Part shown: piece by piece, positions 12,799 through 23,034 of the stretch
Layout: every line of letters begins with the position of its first letter
Position numbering within the stretch: the stretch's first letter is position 1
From: Capronia americana
Lineage: Eukaryota; Ascomycota; Eurotiomycetes; Chaetothyriales; Herpotrichiellaceae
DNA length: 64,000 nt
Assembly: GCA_016110215.1 (NCBI GenBank)
Contig: JADWQD010000007.1
Coordinates: 1,550,001-1,614,000 of the forward strand
Direction of reading: 5' to 3'
Translations under genes and position numbers: made by a program
The notes under the pieces: model-generated
The model's input: the letters and a program-made list of their open reading frames with translations, nothing else
Databases searched by the model: none
Told to the model about the DNA's origin: nothing

Positions 12799-13846
12799 AT
12801 GCCGCGGCGACAGAAGCCCGAGCGGGCACTCAACTTCTGGGATCCTGTTCCGCAAAATCGTTTGACCCTCTTCAAAGTCCCTCCTCAGGTACGTGCACCA
12901 TGGTTCGACCGACGTTTACGAGTTAAAAACCCGCGCTGAACACCTCACGCAGCTGGACTTGACACCCACTGCAAAGCCCAACGAGCATACGAGTAGAGAC
13001 ATCGACGGCGACGCCGAAAAGGCCGCAGTCATCACAACAAACATTCTACTCGAGCCGTCTCGTCACCGCACTGCCACCCCGACAGCCAGGGCAACGTCGT
13101 TACCTCCAGAAATCGTGCTCGAAATCGCCAGCTATCTCCACCCGGTCGATCGGATCTGTCTCGCCCTGACGTGCAAGTCACTTCTTTCCTCCACGCTGCC
13201 GACCCTCAACAGCACCCCCGCCGACTGGGTCCTCTTCCACGATCGCCGCTACAGCTACCTCATCCCGCACATGCCGATGCTGTATGTGCGCCTCGCCCAC
13301 GGCTGGGTCCCCAAGGATCGATTCCGGTACTGCAATCACTGCTACAAGATCCTGCCGCGGTGTCCTGAATATTTCAAGCAGCGGCTGCGCCGGAAGAAGA
13401 AACCCAAATACGACGGCCGGGTCGGGTACACGGGCGTCACGGAGAAGCAGTGGAACTCCATGAGCAAGAAGAAGAGATACGCGCACTTGCTGCACGATTG
13501 GTGCCACTCGGAAAAGGGGGACAGTAGTGATTACTTCTGCGTGTATTGTTGCCAGAAGGAGTCGGAAGGGGGCCGGGAGAGGAATCGCGAGGACGATCGC
13601 GAGCGGGGCAGCTGTTCCGTGCATTGTCCATTGTGTCTGGAGCAGGATCTGACGTACAGACCGCCGAGGAAGCCGTGGTTCAGGAAGACACTCGGGAGGT
13701 GTTGTAGAAACTTTTGGATGCCGTTCGATTTGCTTGCCTATTGGACGCTTGTCTGCTTCGTATGGGGCGTCCGGTTCGTGTACGATCAAGGGAAATGTTG
13801 TTGGCAGGCTTGCGCTGGGCTGTGCTGTTCTAATGGTCGGTCATAG
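12799..13846 (+). CDS. F-box protein with Cys-rich C-terminal half
   Basis: Two exons (12799-12888 and 12953-13846; a 64-nt GTACGT..CAG intron in phase 0) give 327 aa. The start at MPRRQKPER was chosen because splicing joins it in frame to the F-box exon; the reading frame stays open further upstream, so a longer N-terminus cannot be excluded. The F-box lies at about residues 79-120 (LPPEIVLEIASYLHPVDRIC, then LALTCKSLL) and would dock to Skp1 in an SCF ubiquitin ligase. Downstream, paired cysteines (CNHCYKILPRC, CVYCC, CPLC) look like an unclassified zinc-binding region. The C-terminus is hydrophobic and Cys-rich (CCRNFW..CFVWGVRF..CCW). The substrate is unknown. Confidence 0.78.
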
Positions 13847-14359
13847 CACGTCCGGCCGCCGGTCTGGGGGCGTTTTGTTCTCGGCAGGCCTGCGACGGGC
13901 GCGAGTTCGAATCATTGCAGACATTGATACCCGTTTGAACTAGGATGAGAACGAGCGAGGACAAGAAAGAAATCTTGGAGCTTCTGTAAAGATATACAGG
14001 TACAGGTGCAGGTGCAGGAAAGTAAGCGACGCATTGAATGCTACTTTGTGTGATACAAACATTGTCTCCGCCAGAGAAGATTTTATGTATGCTGATGGAT
14101 GTGCTAGTCGGACTGCGAAGCCTCGTGACGGTTGAACGCAAAGAAATGAGTAACCCCTCGCAGAGCAAGAAATGAGATAGTATTGGACTTCAGGAATATA
14201 GGAGAATAACTAACAAGCTTAATGACTCGGCTCCCTGACCCGGCATGTTTCGCCACAGTGTCTTTCCATCACAAGGGTATCATCGATCCTGACATTTCAT
14301 CCGCATTGCTCCCTGCTTCACGGCAGCTGTACCGGGCAATCCAAGAACTCATCCGCAAC
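13847..14359. other. Convergent 3' intergenic region
   Basis: This lies between the F-box gene (plus) and the repeat-exon gene (minus). I see nothing beyond probable 3' UTRs. Confidence 0.5.
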
Positions 14360-15410
14360 TCATCGCACCTCATGAGGTGCGACACTGTCCGGGTCATGGT
14401 GGTGCCCCGTGGTAACCGCATCGTAATGCCTGGTATGCTCCCCGCCACTTCCGCCCACAGGATCAATTGAGTCTCTGTTCAAGGTGTCATCCGAGATATG
14501 CCCACTCCCACTGCTCTCGCCGTTATGACTGCCAGCTGTAGGCGCGTCCACCTTACTAACAATCGTCTCCAGCTTATGGCCTCCGTCATAACCGCTGTGG
14601 GTGTGGCCTGCTGCAGCTACAGCAGCCGTGGCATCGGGAGCGACAGCAGAGCTTCGCCGACGCGTCGCAGCGGCAGAAGCACCCGTTGTGGCGCCGGACA
14701 CGGATTGGCGGTGACGATTGGCGAGCACGTCGAACGGGTCAGAAGACAGCTGGAACAGGGATTGTTTGCGCTCGCGGACTTCGAATTGTTCGGCGGGGGT
14801 CATGTGGTCGTCGAGAGGAGCGACGTGCTTGATCTCGGCATCTAAAGGTTGGTATCGGCTGTTAGCGGCTCCTAGACAAATCGGGGTGTTACATATGTCG
14901 GGTCCCAACACTCACCGGAGACTCGCTTGCGGGCGTAATACGGGTCGCTTGAGGGTTCAAGGCTGCTTTTGGTGCCCTTGCTGAACTTTCTAACGTCGTG
15001 CCCTCCGACGCTGTACTTGCGCTCGCGGTTCCAGTACTCCTCTTCTGGGGTTAGGCCTGTTGCTCCCACGTTCGCAATCTCTGCGTCTGGAACACATTGT
15101 CAATCTTCTTCCGTGACTGGTCTGAGGATGCTCACTTGAGACTCGTCTGCGACCGTAATATGGATCGCCAAGAGGTTCCAGGCCACCATGGAGGCTGCTG
15201 CTAAATCGCCGAACATCTGCTCCGTTGGCAGTGAACTTCTTTTCGCGATTCCAGAATTCTTCTTCCGGGGTCAGACCGGTGAGACCGACGTCCTTGATGA
15301 GCTCATCTGTACCGCAGAACGTCAGCGAGCAAGTTTGCAGTGCGAGAGCAATGGCTCGTCATACCAGGGACGGGTTTGCGATTATAATATGGATCAGCTG
15401 CCTTAGTCAT
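14360..15410 (-). CDS. Unknown protein built of exon-sized repeats
   Basis: I do not recognise this protein. Four exons (15410-15365, 15306-15136, 15086-14916, 14841-14360) give 289 aa. Exons 2 and 3 are each exactly 171 nt (57 codons), and all three introns are in phase 1. Each of these exons encodes the same layout: an acidic DELIKDV- or NAEIANV-like opening, TGLTPEEE(F/Y)WNRE, a GxDVR(R/K)FS stretch, then LEPxxDPYYxR(K/R)RVS. Exon 1 carries only the DPYYNRKPVP end piece, and exon 4 starts with a decayed opening (DAEIKHV.., TPAEQFEVRERK). The gene therefore looks like internal exon duplication. The remaining 120 residues are rich in Ser, Ala, Gly and His and probably disordered. There is no signal peptide or membrane segment. 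The exon chain is well supported; the function is unknown. Confidence 0.75.
14364..14381. repeat. Perfect 18-bp palindrome at a gene end
   Basis: CGCACCTCATGAGGTGCG equals its own reverse complement. It overlaps the last codons of the repeat-exon gene, just before its stop. It could form a short hairpin near the mRNA 3' end, or be chance. Confidence 0.7.
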
Positions 15411-16829
15411 CGTGGACGATCGGAACTGTGTGCCCTGGTAAAGAAAAGGTCTTCGGACAGCAGGAGTGACGGAAGTATATATAGAAATCCAGTCCTAGGC
15501 AGGGGGTACTAATCCCAACATGTCGCGCAGGCGACCCTGAGTTATACGCTCGACTGAGTCGAAGGGCCAAGGAGAGCTTTGGGTTACGAGGCGGGGGTGT
15601 GCAGCGTCAGGCCATGATGGTCAAGGGCATGCTCGTAAGAGGCTTGAGGTCTCGCCGACCACGTACCTCGATTCGTGTTTGGAGAAATGAGCGAACCCAT
15701 TGTGGTGTGTGGTTGGTGGGAGGGTTATGATGGCTCGATCGTCTGACACTCATGCAAGCTGATGTCGTCGATTGCCCTGTGAAGCCCCGCTTGGGGCACA
15801 TGAACGCCGGGGATGGAGTCTGGGGCCCAAGGCTGGGGGAAGTACCAAGCGACGAGCTGAAGCGAGTTTGCGGCTTCTGAGAGGTCGGAAAGCTTGGAAA
15901 TCTGTAAGCGAGAACCCCAGAGCGACGCGACAAGCTTGCCGTGAGTCCCGCAAGTCTTGCGCACATCGTTGACGTAACTGGGGAAATAGTATCCAAATCT
16001 TAACTTGGGCTCCATCGAGCGTTGCCTTCTCTGGTGCTAGTTCGAACTGCTCGTAGTTCTGTGGAGTAGTAGCAAGCGTGAGGCATCCATGCTTTTGATG
16101 GTGTAGCCACAGACCATTTTCACAACCCTCCTCGGTACACAAGAGCAGAAGAACGACGCGGGTTCTGGACGCCCATCGATCTGTATCATTGCTTTTGGCC
16201 CTTGTGGGCGTCACTGCGACTGCAAATGTCCGCAAGCGAGAAACAGCGAGAGAAGGGCCGATTGGATGTGGCCGAGACGCGCTTCTGGGACGCAGGCAAC
16301 ATGGACCGATGACGGCGACCATCCCTCAGCAAAACGAGAGAATCACCATCCACTGTAGCACCTCATTCCAGCGCCAGATCCGCACTCTTCTTCCTTTGCG
16401 ACCTGTTTAGTATCATGGCAGCCGGATGCCTAGCCAGAAGAAAAGAGATGGCCGGTGACAACGCAGGTGCAATGGACCCCCGACAGACAGGACAAGAGGA
16501 GGTAATAACACAATAGCTGGAGCTGAGCTGACACACATTAGGAAGATTTCGGGTATTGAGAATTGGCGGCTCTTTCTCGCACGAAGAGATGAGACTCTGA
16601 TGGAACTGTTGCAGGCGTTGAACAAGAGCGTAACCACTGGATGTTATCGCATATGCCTTCACTTTGATTCAAACATGGTACTTCACTTCCACAATTGTGT
16701 GAGCCACTTCACCGCTAGGTCGGTCGCTGCGAAGGAGTGACTCGCTGTGTCTTCTTGCTCTGCACATCTTCACCTTAACCTTCCCATCGTGCTTTTCTCT
16801 ATATTTCTATTTTCTCGTCTATTGCGACT
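15411..16829. other. Gene-free region upstream of the RBR ligase
   Basis: Divergent promoter space. Minus-strand frames at 15607-16322 (up to 190 codons) overlap one another in different frames, and I could not join them into a protein with any recognisable motif, so none is called. The last 100 bases before 16830 are pyrimidine-rich leader sequence. Confidence 0.4.
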
Positions 16830-19100
16830 ATGGCGGCGTGCAAGTTCTTCGTCCGCGGCAAATGCAATCGAGGTGAAGAGTGCAAATTCGAGCATCTGCC
16901 GCCTCAGAAACTGCAATCCGAAAGGTCGAACACCACCGCTCTGCTGCGCGCCGGCGCACCGGATTTCCTCCCAGATTCGCCTACAATATCGACATGCAGA
17001 TACTGGCTAAAGGGCTGCTGCTGGAACGGAGCCGAGTGCTCGTATCTTCATCCTGCGGTCTTGCAACCCCCTCCTGATGGTCCTCCTACCACTGCTGGAA
17101 GGACTGAAGCGACCTTGGAGCGCCGACAGAAAGGTGCCTGCGTTCGCTTTGGCGACGGTGCCCTGGTACTGAACGTCCGACTCTCATCGACCACAGCACG
17201 AGTCCCACCATCTGATAACAGCAGCACGCAGGCAGGAAGAACACAAGTTTGTACTGTCCTTTGCTCATGGTACAACCCGTCGAGAGTCGTATGGCTCCAT
17301 TACCGCAGCGACGCGTGGGCCAGTCGGGCAATCAAGCGGTTCGATGGCAAGTTTGGCGGGCGCCAAATCAAGACAAAATTGCAACAACCTCCTCGACACC
17401 ATGCCAAGGGGAAGGCGATATGGTCTGTCCAACTGAGCAATGTCGCTGCCGGTCTCACCAACGAGCAAATACAAGAGCATCTCAAAGGAGTCTTGCCAGA
17501 CAAGATCGTCATGGGAAGACCTACTTCCGAAGAAGTGGAGGGAAAGCCCGAGCAATTTGTTCAAGGACTCCTCAGCCAATCGAGCCGCAAACTGAGGTCT
17601 TTCGAGCTGGAGAAAAATGCATCCGGGTCTCGCACCAAGGCCTTTGCCCAATTCGAGCGAGCTTCAGATGTGCGAGCGGTTGTTGCCTACAACGGCGTCG
17701 AATTTCCCGAGATAGGCTCAAAGCTCCATATCGGACAGATTGCCGCAGCGAGGGTCCCGGTGGCGGCCGAGCTTTACGCCGTCATCAAGGGCAATGTCCA
17801 AAAGCTACAAGCAGACGACAAGGACGGCGTGCGGATTGCTACCCACCACCGCCCATCTTCGAAAATCGTCGACCTGCGCATTTACGGCCCCAAATTGGAA
17901 ACCGTTGCAAGAGTCAAAGCCCAACTGGCCCATATGCTGATCGGCAAAGTGGTGCTGAACGATGGCGGCACTGCTCTATGGCATGAATTCTTCAGCACAG
18001 ACGAGGGCGTCTCGGCTTTGCGATCTGTCTCAAGGCCAGGCGAAGTCTTTCTCTATAGGGACATGCGAAAGCTTCAGCTGGTCTTCTTTGGCACGCCATC
18101 TCTCTTTGAAGGAGTCCGGCGCGCGGTCATTCGTATCCTCACTTCGCACGTGTCTTATTACTTGCTGTCATTAGAAGGCGAACGCTTCCCCAGAGCGCTC
18201 TCGGGAGGTTTCCGTCGTGTTATCAGACAATTCGGCAAGAAAAGCGCGCAGCTGGATATCCTTCGCGCGCCGCCGTCCATGATCTTCAGAGGCAGCCCTC
18301 AGCAGTTCGAAATCGCCAAGTCACTGATCCTTGAGCCTCTCGCTGCGGTTCCAATTGATCAACATATGGACCCAACCAAAGAATGTCCTTGCTGCTTCTT
18401 AGACATCGTCAAACCGGTCGAGCTTCGCTGTGGTCATTCCTACTGCCGAGGGTGCTTCGAAGATTTATGTCGCGACACCGGTGGCAGCGAAAACCCCATT
18501 ACGTGCTTTGCGAATCTAAGCACGTGTGGGCAGATGGTCTCTTTGGATGAGATCAAGAAGTCTCTGGACAACAGCACATTCGAAGCCGTGTTGGAGTCGT
18601 CTTTCGAACAGTACATCAGATCCAGACCAGATCATTTCCAATACTGCCCGACTCCAGATTGTCCGAGTATTTACGAAGTCTCGGAAGCGCCAGGCGTTTT
18701 CACCTGCCCCAACTGCCTCATCTCGATTTGTCACAAATGCCGGGCTCTGAGCCACGACGATCTCACATGTGAAGAGGCTCAGAGTCCGAGTCGAGCTGAG
18801 GAGCATGTATCCGACGAAGACAAGAAACAGCTCGGGATATCTAGTTGCCCAAAGTGCAAAGTTCTGATTCAGAAGAAGTACGGCTGCAATCACGTCACGT
18901 GTATATGTGGCATTCACATCTGCTGGTTCTGCCTAGCCACATTCGCGAGTGAACAAGATTGTTATGACCATATGCTCCAGACACATGGGGCGTACGGCGA
19001 GCTTGAAGCGGAAGAAGAGGAAATCGAGCAAATCGGAGAATTGAGAGCAGATGGCTTCGACTGGAACCCGCCGGTCGTAGAGCTGGACCCTATATGGTAG
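16830..19100 (+). CDS. CCCH-type RBR E3 ubiquitin ligase
   Basis: A single-exon gene of 756 aa. Two CCCH zinc fingers open the protein: CKFFVRGKCNRGEECKFEH near residue 4 and CRYWLKGCCWNGAECSYLH near 55, both C-x7-C-x5-C-x3-H. A long middle region without clear domains follows and may bind RNA. The RBR module occupies about 515-720: RING1 (CPCC..LRCGHSYCRGC), an in-between-RING domain, and RING2 (CPKCKVLIQKKYGCNHVTC). Cys686 in the GCNH motif matches the active-site cysteine that forms the ubiquitin thioester in HHARI- and parkin-type enzymes. A conserved-looking C-tail (DGFDWNPP) ends the protein. Role: ubiquitin transfer, possibly guided by RNA. The family is certain; the target is unknown. 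Confidence 0.93.
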   Translation: MAACKFFVRGKCNRGEECKFEHLPPQKLQSERSNTTALLRAGAPDFLPDSPTISTCRYWLKGCCWNGAECSYLHPAVLQPPPDGPPTTAGRTEATLERRQKGACVRFGDGALVLNVRLSSTTARVPPSDNSSTQAGRTQVCTVLCSWYNPSRVVWLHYRSDAWASRAIKRFDGKFGGRQIKTKLQQPPRHHAKGKAIWSVQLSNVAAGLTNEQIQEHLKGVLPDKIVMGRPTSEEVEGKPEQFVQGLLSQSSRKLRSFELEKNASGSRTKAFAQFERASDVRAVVAYNGVEFPEIGSKLHIGQIAAARVPVAAELYAVIKGNVQKLQADDKDGVRIATHHRPSSKIVDLRIYGPKLETVARVKAQLAHMLIGKVVLNDGGTALWHEFFSTDEGVSALRSVSRPGEVFLYRDMRKLQLVFFGTPSLFEGVRRAVIRILTSHVSYYLLSLEGERFPRALSGGFRRVIRQFGKKSAQLDILRAPPSMIFRGSPQQFEIAKSLILEPLAAVPIDQHMDPTKECPCCFLDIVKPVELRCGHSYCRGCFEDLCRDTGGSENPITCFANLSTCGQMVSLDEIKKSLDNSTFEAVLESSFEQYIRSRPDHFQYCPTPDCPSIYEVSEAPGVFTCPNCLISICHKCRALSHDDLTCEEAQSPSRAEEHVSDEDKKQLGISSCPKCKVLIQKKYGCNHVTCICGIHICWFCLATFASEQDCYDHMLQTHGAYGELEAEEEEIEQIGELRADGFDWNPPVVELDPIW

Positions 19101-19959
19101 ATCAGTGACTGGAGACGCCAAGTAATTCCTTGTTGTGGGTAGGTGGCATTGTGACCGAGCGGTGCAGACAGCGACAGCGCAGTGTTCATGCCCGGGAATC
19201 GGCTCGAAATCGAACGCATCACCGAATATCATTGATCGAGCCAGGGTACATTGTGAAGGAGAAGATGTTCAGGTCAGGCATGACTGGCACAGCATCGCCG
19301 AACGGCAACTGCGGCCACAAGGCGGCCAAGTAAATAGGCACCGGTGGAGAGGAGTCGTTTGTCAGCTCAAATGGACGACAGCCGGACGAGCGTGCTCGTA
19401 CCCTTTGTATGGCGAAAACAATGTCAGCTACGACGCAAGGTAGATCGAACCTGTCACGCAGGACCTGTGTACACATCATACAGATTGGACTGAGGAAACC
19501 GTTGAACACCGCTCATTCAGTGCACAAGCACAAGAAGAACTGCCATCGACGCCACCGGCATATCAGAGAGACCACAGAGAGTCAACCTCATGAACCTCGA
19601 GCCGGACCTCGAGAATAGGAAACCCTTGGACCCCCTTTGGCACGTTGTCCGTGTGTAATGCTGCGCCAGCCAGCCACCTTGTTCGCGCGTGATCTTCGTC
19701 CCATCCGCATGATCCAGATACAGTCCGTACATACTGTAGTCCGTATACGGCATTGTGCACAATCCAATGACCAGGATTCTGCTTCGACGGCCACCGCTCT
19801 CAGCCAAGGAGGGGTTTATCTATTCTTGCCGTCAATGTACAATGTGCAATATACAATATTCGACGTTCGACACCCGATCTATTCCATACATCGTTAAGAG
19901 GTCGTTCATCGTTAAAATAATCCTAATATACATAGACACACCCATACAGATGCCCTCTT
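19101..19959. other. Convergent intergenic region
   Basis: This lies between the RBR ligase and helicase genes, which point at each other. It becomes AT-rich towards 19850-19940, as expected for 3' ends. No gene is seen. Confidence 0.5.
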
Positions 19960-22900
19960 CTATTTGTGTTTCCTGTCATTCCAGCCGTTCATGGTGCGTC
20001 TAACACCGAGGGTCTTCCTGCCCACGCCTGGATTGGAGCCCATTGCCGTCGAAAAGCCAGCAGACACGGACGCCATGGTTGTTTTATGCATTGTCGTGGC
20101 TGGCTTGGTACCACCGTTGCTTGTCCGAGGATCCGTCCTCAGATCAGCCGACGGGAGCGAGAACGAGGGCTTTGGGTCAGGGTGCTTGCTGATCCCCTTG
20201 TTCTCATCACGACTAAGTTGATTGTGCGGGTCTTTAACCTCGTCATCTACGGGCGGAGGTGAAGAACTGCACAGTCCAGCATACCATCTATTAGACGAAG
20301 CACTCGCGTGCCGTAACGGAGCGGATGGACGGTAACGCATCCCATTGCCCGCGTTTAGCTTGTGTGAGGAAAGCTCTTGCGGAATGCCGGAAACAGAGGA
20401 CCGACTCTCAGATCTCTGCAATGCCTGTTCCGCCTGCATGGCTTCCTGATCCTGCTTTCTTTGGTGGAAAAGTTCCCGAACTGCTGGAGGGAGCGCTGGT
20501 TCTACAGAGAGTTGAGGTGGCTGTGTGGTAGGTTTTGAGAAGAAAGCAGAAATATTACCCTGCGCTGAAGTTGACTTGGAGAGCTTTGGCTTCTTCGAGG
20601 GAGGTGTCGGGTCTGACGCGGACGAAGCGCGTTCGGAGATGTTTTTCAACTGGAAACTCGCGGTAGTGAAGCCGAGAGAGGTGTTTGATGTTGAGAAGCT
20701 GCCAGCATTGTTCATGGTAGTGCCGACCTCGAGGTTGCCGGAACCCACCACACGATTGGCTGCTGCCATTGTTGAATAAGACCGATACGGCTGCTTTTGA
20801 GCTGCAAGAACTTCCCCGAGCGGTCTGCCAAATTCTGGCAGAGCGGGACAGTCGCCAACCGATATTGGCATAGGTCGGCGACCGCCGTCACTGGGCCAGA
20901 CATCATCTTCTCGGCTATCATCGCCGTCCATAGTCTGCAGGCTCTTCGTCAGGTCCTCTTGGGAGGGCATTGGCCGCTTAAGGATGCTAGCAATGTCGTT
21001 GACCACGCGATCATCGAACAACGGACCTGTTCGGGAGACACGGTGATGGAGTTCGTTCGGGAGAAACTGGGTAAGGATCGACTCGCCCTGGTCTCGAGAT
21101 TGAAGTACTGGGAAAGTCATGGTCAATAGAGCCTGTGCTCTGGTCATGGCAACGTAGAGCAAGCGTCGTTCCTCATCGGTGTTTTCAGCTCTTGAGTGAG
21201 GAATGGAGCCTTCATATACGGCAGGAATGAAGACGACTGGCCACTCAAGACCCTTTGCGGAGTGGATAGTCGAGATGGTGACTCGAGGTTTGTCGTTGCC
21301 TTCTTCATTCTCAACGTCTGTCGACAAGACGATATTTGCTAGGAATTGAGCCAGGACTTCCTGGCCACCGTTTGAGGCTTGTTGTTCCATGCCCTCAATG
21401 CTTGCAAGTGGTTCTTCAGTGGCTGACTGAAGCAGGACCTCTGATGCATGGGTGACGAGTTCTTTGACGTTTTCAATTCGGTCTTCATGATCGTCCTTGT
21501 ATTTCTTCTTGAGGTAATTCTCATAGTCAAGAGACTTGACAATGAAATCAATCAATTTTGACGGGACTGTACTAGCCGGAGATACTGTGTCCATCTTGTG
21601 TCTACCCGTCTTTATGAGGGTGAGCAGACGGCCCAACTCTTGTTCGGCCGGTTTCGACAGCTTTTTGGCGGGCTTCAGCTCGCCGGCAAGGACCTTTTGC
21701 GCCACGGTCCAGAGGGAGGTTTTGTTCTCCTCGCCGAGCTTGACCATTTCGGCGATTGAAGTCTCTCCAATCTTCCGTGATGGTGTATTGATGATGGCGA
21801 GGAACGCCTGATTGTTGTCGGGATGGCTTATAGTGCGCAGATAGTCGATGATGACTCTGATCTCCACGCGGTCAAAGAAACGTTGGCCTCCAACCATCCG
21901 GTACGGAATGCCAGCGGTCGTCAGTGCTCGTTCGATGAGTAACGACAGATATGCTGATCGAAGAAGAATGGCAAAATCTGAATGCAGAAGCAGACTGCCG
22001 GTCATCGCCATCGTTCTCTTGATCTCGCTGGCAATCCATAGCGCTTCCTCGTTGGGATTAGGTAGTCGTCGCAGGACAGGTCTGGTCCCATGGCAATGCG
22101 TTGCCTTCATCCGCTTTTGTGGCCGACTCTCATCCTGTTCGATGACGTCCTGGGCGAGCTTCAGAACGGCCGACGTAGATCGGTAGTTCTCTTCCAGATT
22201 GATGACGACCGTTTCGGGGTAGAATGTCTTCATCCGGTTGAGATTCTCGATCTCGGCTGCTCTGAATCCATATATGCTCTGATCAGGGTCGCCAACAATG
22301 GTAATCTTTCTGTTTCTCGACGCCAACAGTTTCATGAGTTCAAACTGCACAATGTTCGTGTCTTGAAATTCGTCAATCAGGAGGGCCTCGACATTGGAGA
22401 CGCAGGCAGGGTATGCTCGAAGAAGATCAACACATCGTAGGAGCAAGTCATCGTAGTCCAACAGCTTAGAATTGGCCAATGCTGCTTCATACTCGTGAAA
22501 GACGGTAATGAACTCCTGCTCCTTGAGCTCCTTGGGCTGACGCTTCGGTAGATCTTCCAACGCTTTACCCTTTGCTTTGTGACTCGAAATTCTTGCTCTT
22601 GCAACTTTGGGTTCGATCGAGAGGCTCATGCGCTTGCAGATTCGCTTGACGATGCTATTGCTGTCTGACGTATCTGCGATTCCGAATCCCTTGGGTATGC
22701 GAATGAGGTGACCGTAGGCGACCAGGTAACGACGACAGATTGAATGGATCGTTCCAAGGACCAATTTGGACTCAAGTTGATCTCCGACCAGGCCGCGTAG
22801 CCGTTCTCGCATTTCCCGGGCGGCCTTGATGGTGAATGTGCAGCAGATGACATTTTGAGGATTGTGACCGTGGTGGGAGAGAAGGTAGGCGACTCGGCAG

Positions 22901-23034
22901 GTCAAGGTCTTCGTCTTACCAGAGCCCGGCGGTGCTAGGACTTGGAGAATCGACGCCGGTGAGGTGACTGCTGCTCGCTGAGCAGCATTGAGCCCGGCAA
23001 GGAGCTGCATGTCGCATGCCGGTGTACTGGGCAC
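19960..23034 (-). CDS. Srs2-type UvrD/PcrA DNA helicase
   Basis: A single exon encodes 1,024 aa. Superfamily 1A helicase motifs are in order: LNAAQRAAV (Q motif), APPGSGKTKTLTCRV (Walker A), CTFTIKAAREMRERL, LLIDEFQDTN (Walker B), GDPDQSIYGFRAAE, ENYRS, STIHSAKGLEWPVVFIP and LLYVAMTRA. This is the arrangement of the 3'-5' helicase Srs2, which strips Rad51 from DNA and restrains recombination. The C-terminal 300 residues are disordered and contain QGNISAFF at 825-832, a canonical PCNA-interacting peptide (Q-x-x-I-x-x-F-F). The first Met is at 23034; a second Met eight codons later (MQLLAGLN) is an alternative start. Confidence 0.95.
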   Translation of the reverse strand: MPSTPACDMQLLAGLNAAQRAAVTSPASILQVLAPPGSGKTKTLTCRVAYLLSHHGHNPQNVICCTFTIKAAREMRERLRGLVGDQLESKLVLGTIHSICRRYLVAYGHLIRIPKGFGIADTSDSNSIVKRICKRMSLSIEPKVARARISSHKAKGKALEDLPKRQPKELKEQEFITVFHEYEAALANSKLLDYDDLLLRCVDLLRAYPACVSNVEALLIDEFQDTNIVQFELMKLLASRNRKITIVGDPDQSIYGFRAAEIENLNRMKTFYPETVVINLEENYRSTSAVLKLAQDVIEQDESRPQKRMKATHCHGTRPVLRRLPNPNEEALWIASEIKRTMAMTGSLLLHSDFAILLRSAYLSLLIERALTTAGIPYRMVGGQRFFDRVEIRVIIDYLRTISHPDNNQAFLAIINTPSRKIGETSIAEMVKLGEENKTSLWTVAQKVLAGELKPAKKLSKPAEQELGRLLTLIKTGRHKMDTVSPASTVPSKLIDFIVKSLDYENYLKKKYKDDHEDRIENVKELVTHASEVLLQSATEEPLASIEGMEQQASNGGQEVLAQFLANIVLSTDVENEEGNDKPRVTISTIHSAKGLEWPVVFIPAVYEGSIPHSRAENTDEERRLLYVAMTRAQALLTMTFPVLQSRDQGESILTQFLPNELHHRVSRTGPLFDDRVVNDIASILKRPMPSQEDLTKSLQTMDGDDSREDDVWPSDGGRRPMPISVGDCPALPEFGRPLGEVLAAQKQPYRSYSTMAAANRVVGSGNLEVGTTMNNAGSFSTSNTSLGFTTASFQLKNISERASSASDPTPPSKKPKLSKSTSAQGNISAFFSKPTTQPPQLSVEPALPPAVRELFHQRKQDQEAMQAEQALQRSESRSSVSGIPQELSSHKLNAGNGMRYRPSAPLRHASASSNRWYAGLCSSSPPPVDDEVKDPHNQLSRDENKGISKHPDPKPSFSLPSADLRTDPRTSNGGTKPATTMHKTTMASVSAGFSTAMGSNPGVGRKTLGVRRTMNGWNDRKHK

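Noticed and set aside
13895..13925. GTTCGAATC motif resembling a tRNA T-loop
   Set aside because: Flanking bases do not form a T-stem, and no acceptor, D or anticodon arm is present.
16030..16045. AGTTCGAACT palindrome
   Set aside because: Short self-complementary sequence without tRNA or operator context.
15607..16322. Overlapping minus-strand frames of 96 to 190 codons
   Set aside because: Fragments read like weak protein but could not be joined by plausible splice sites into one product, and no family was recognised.
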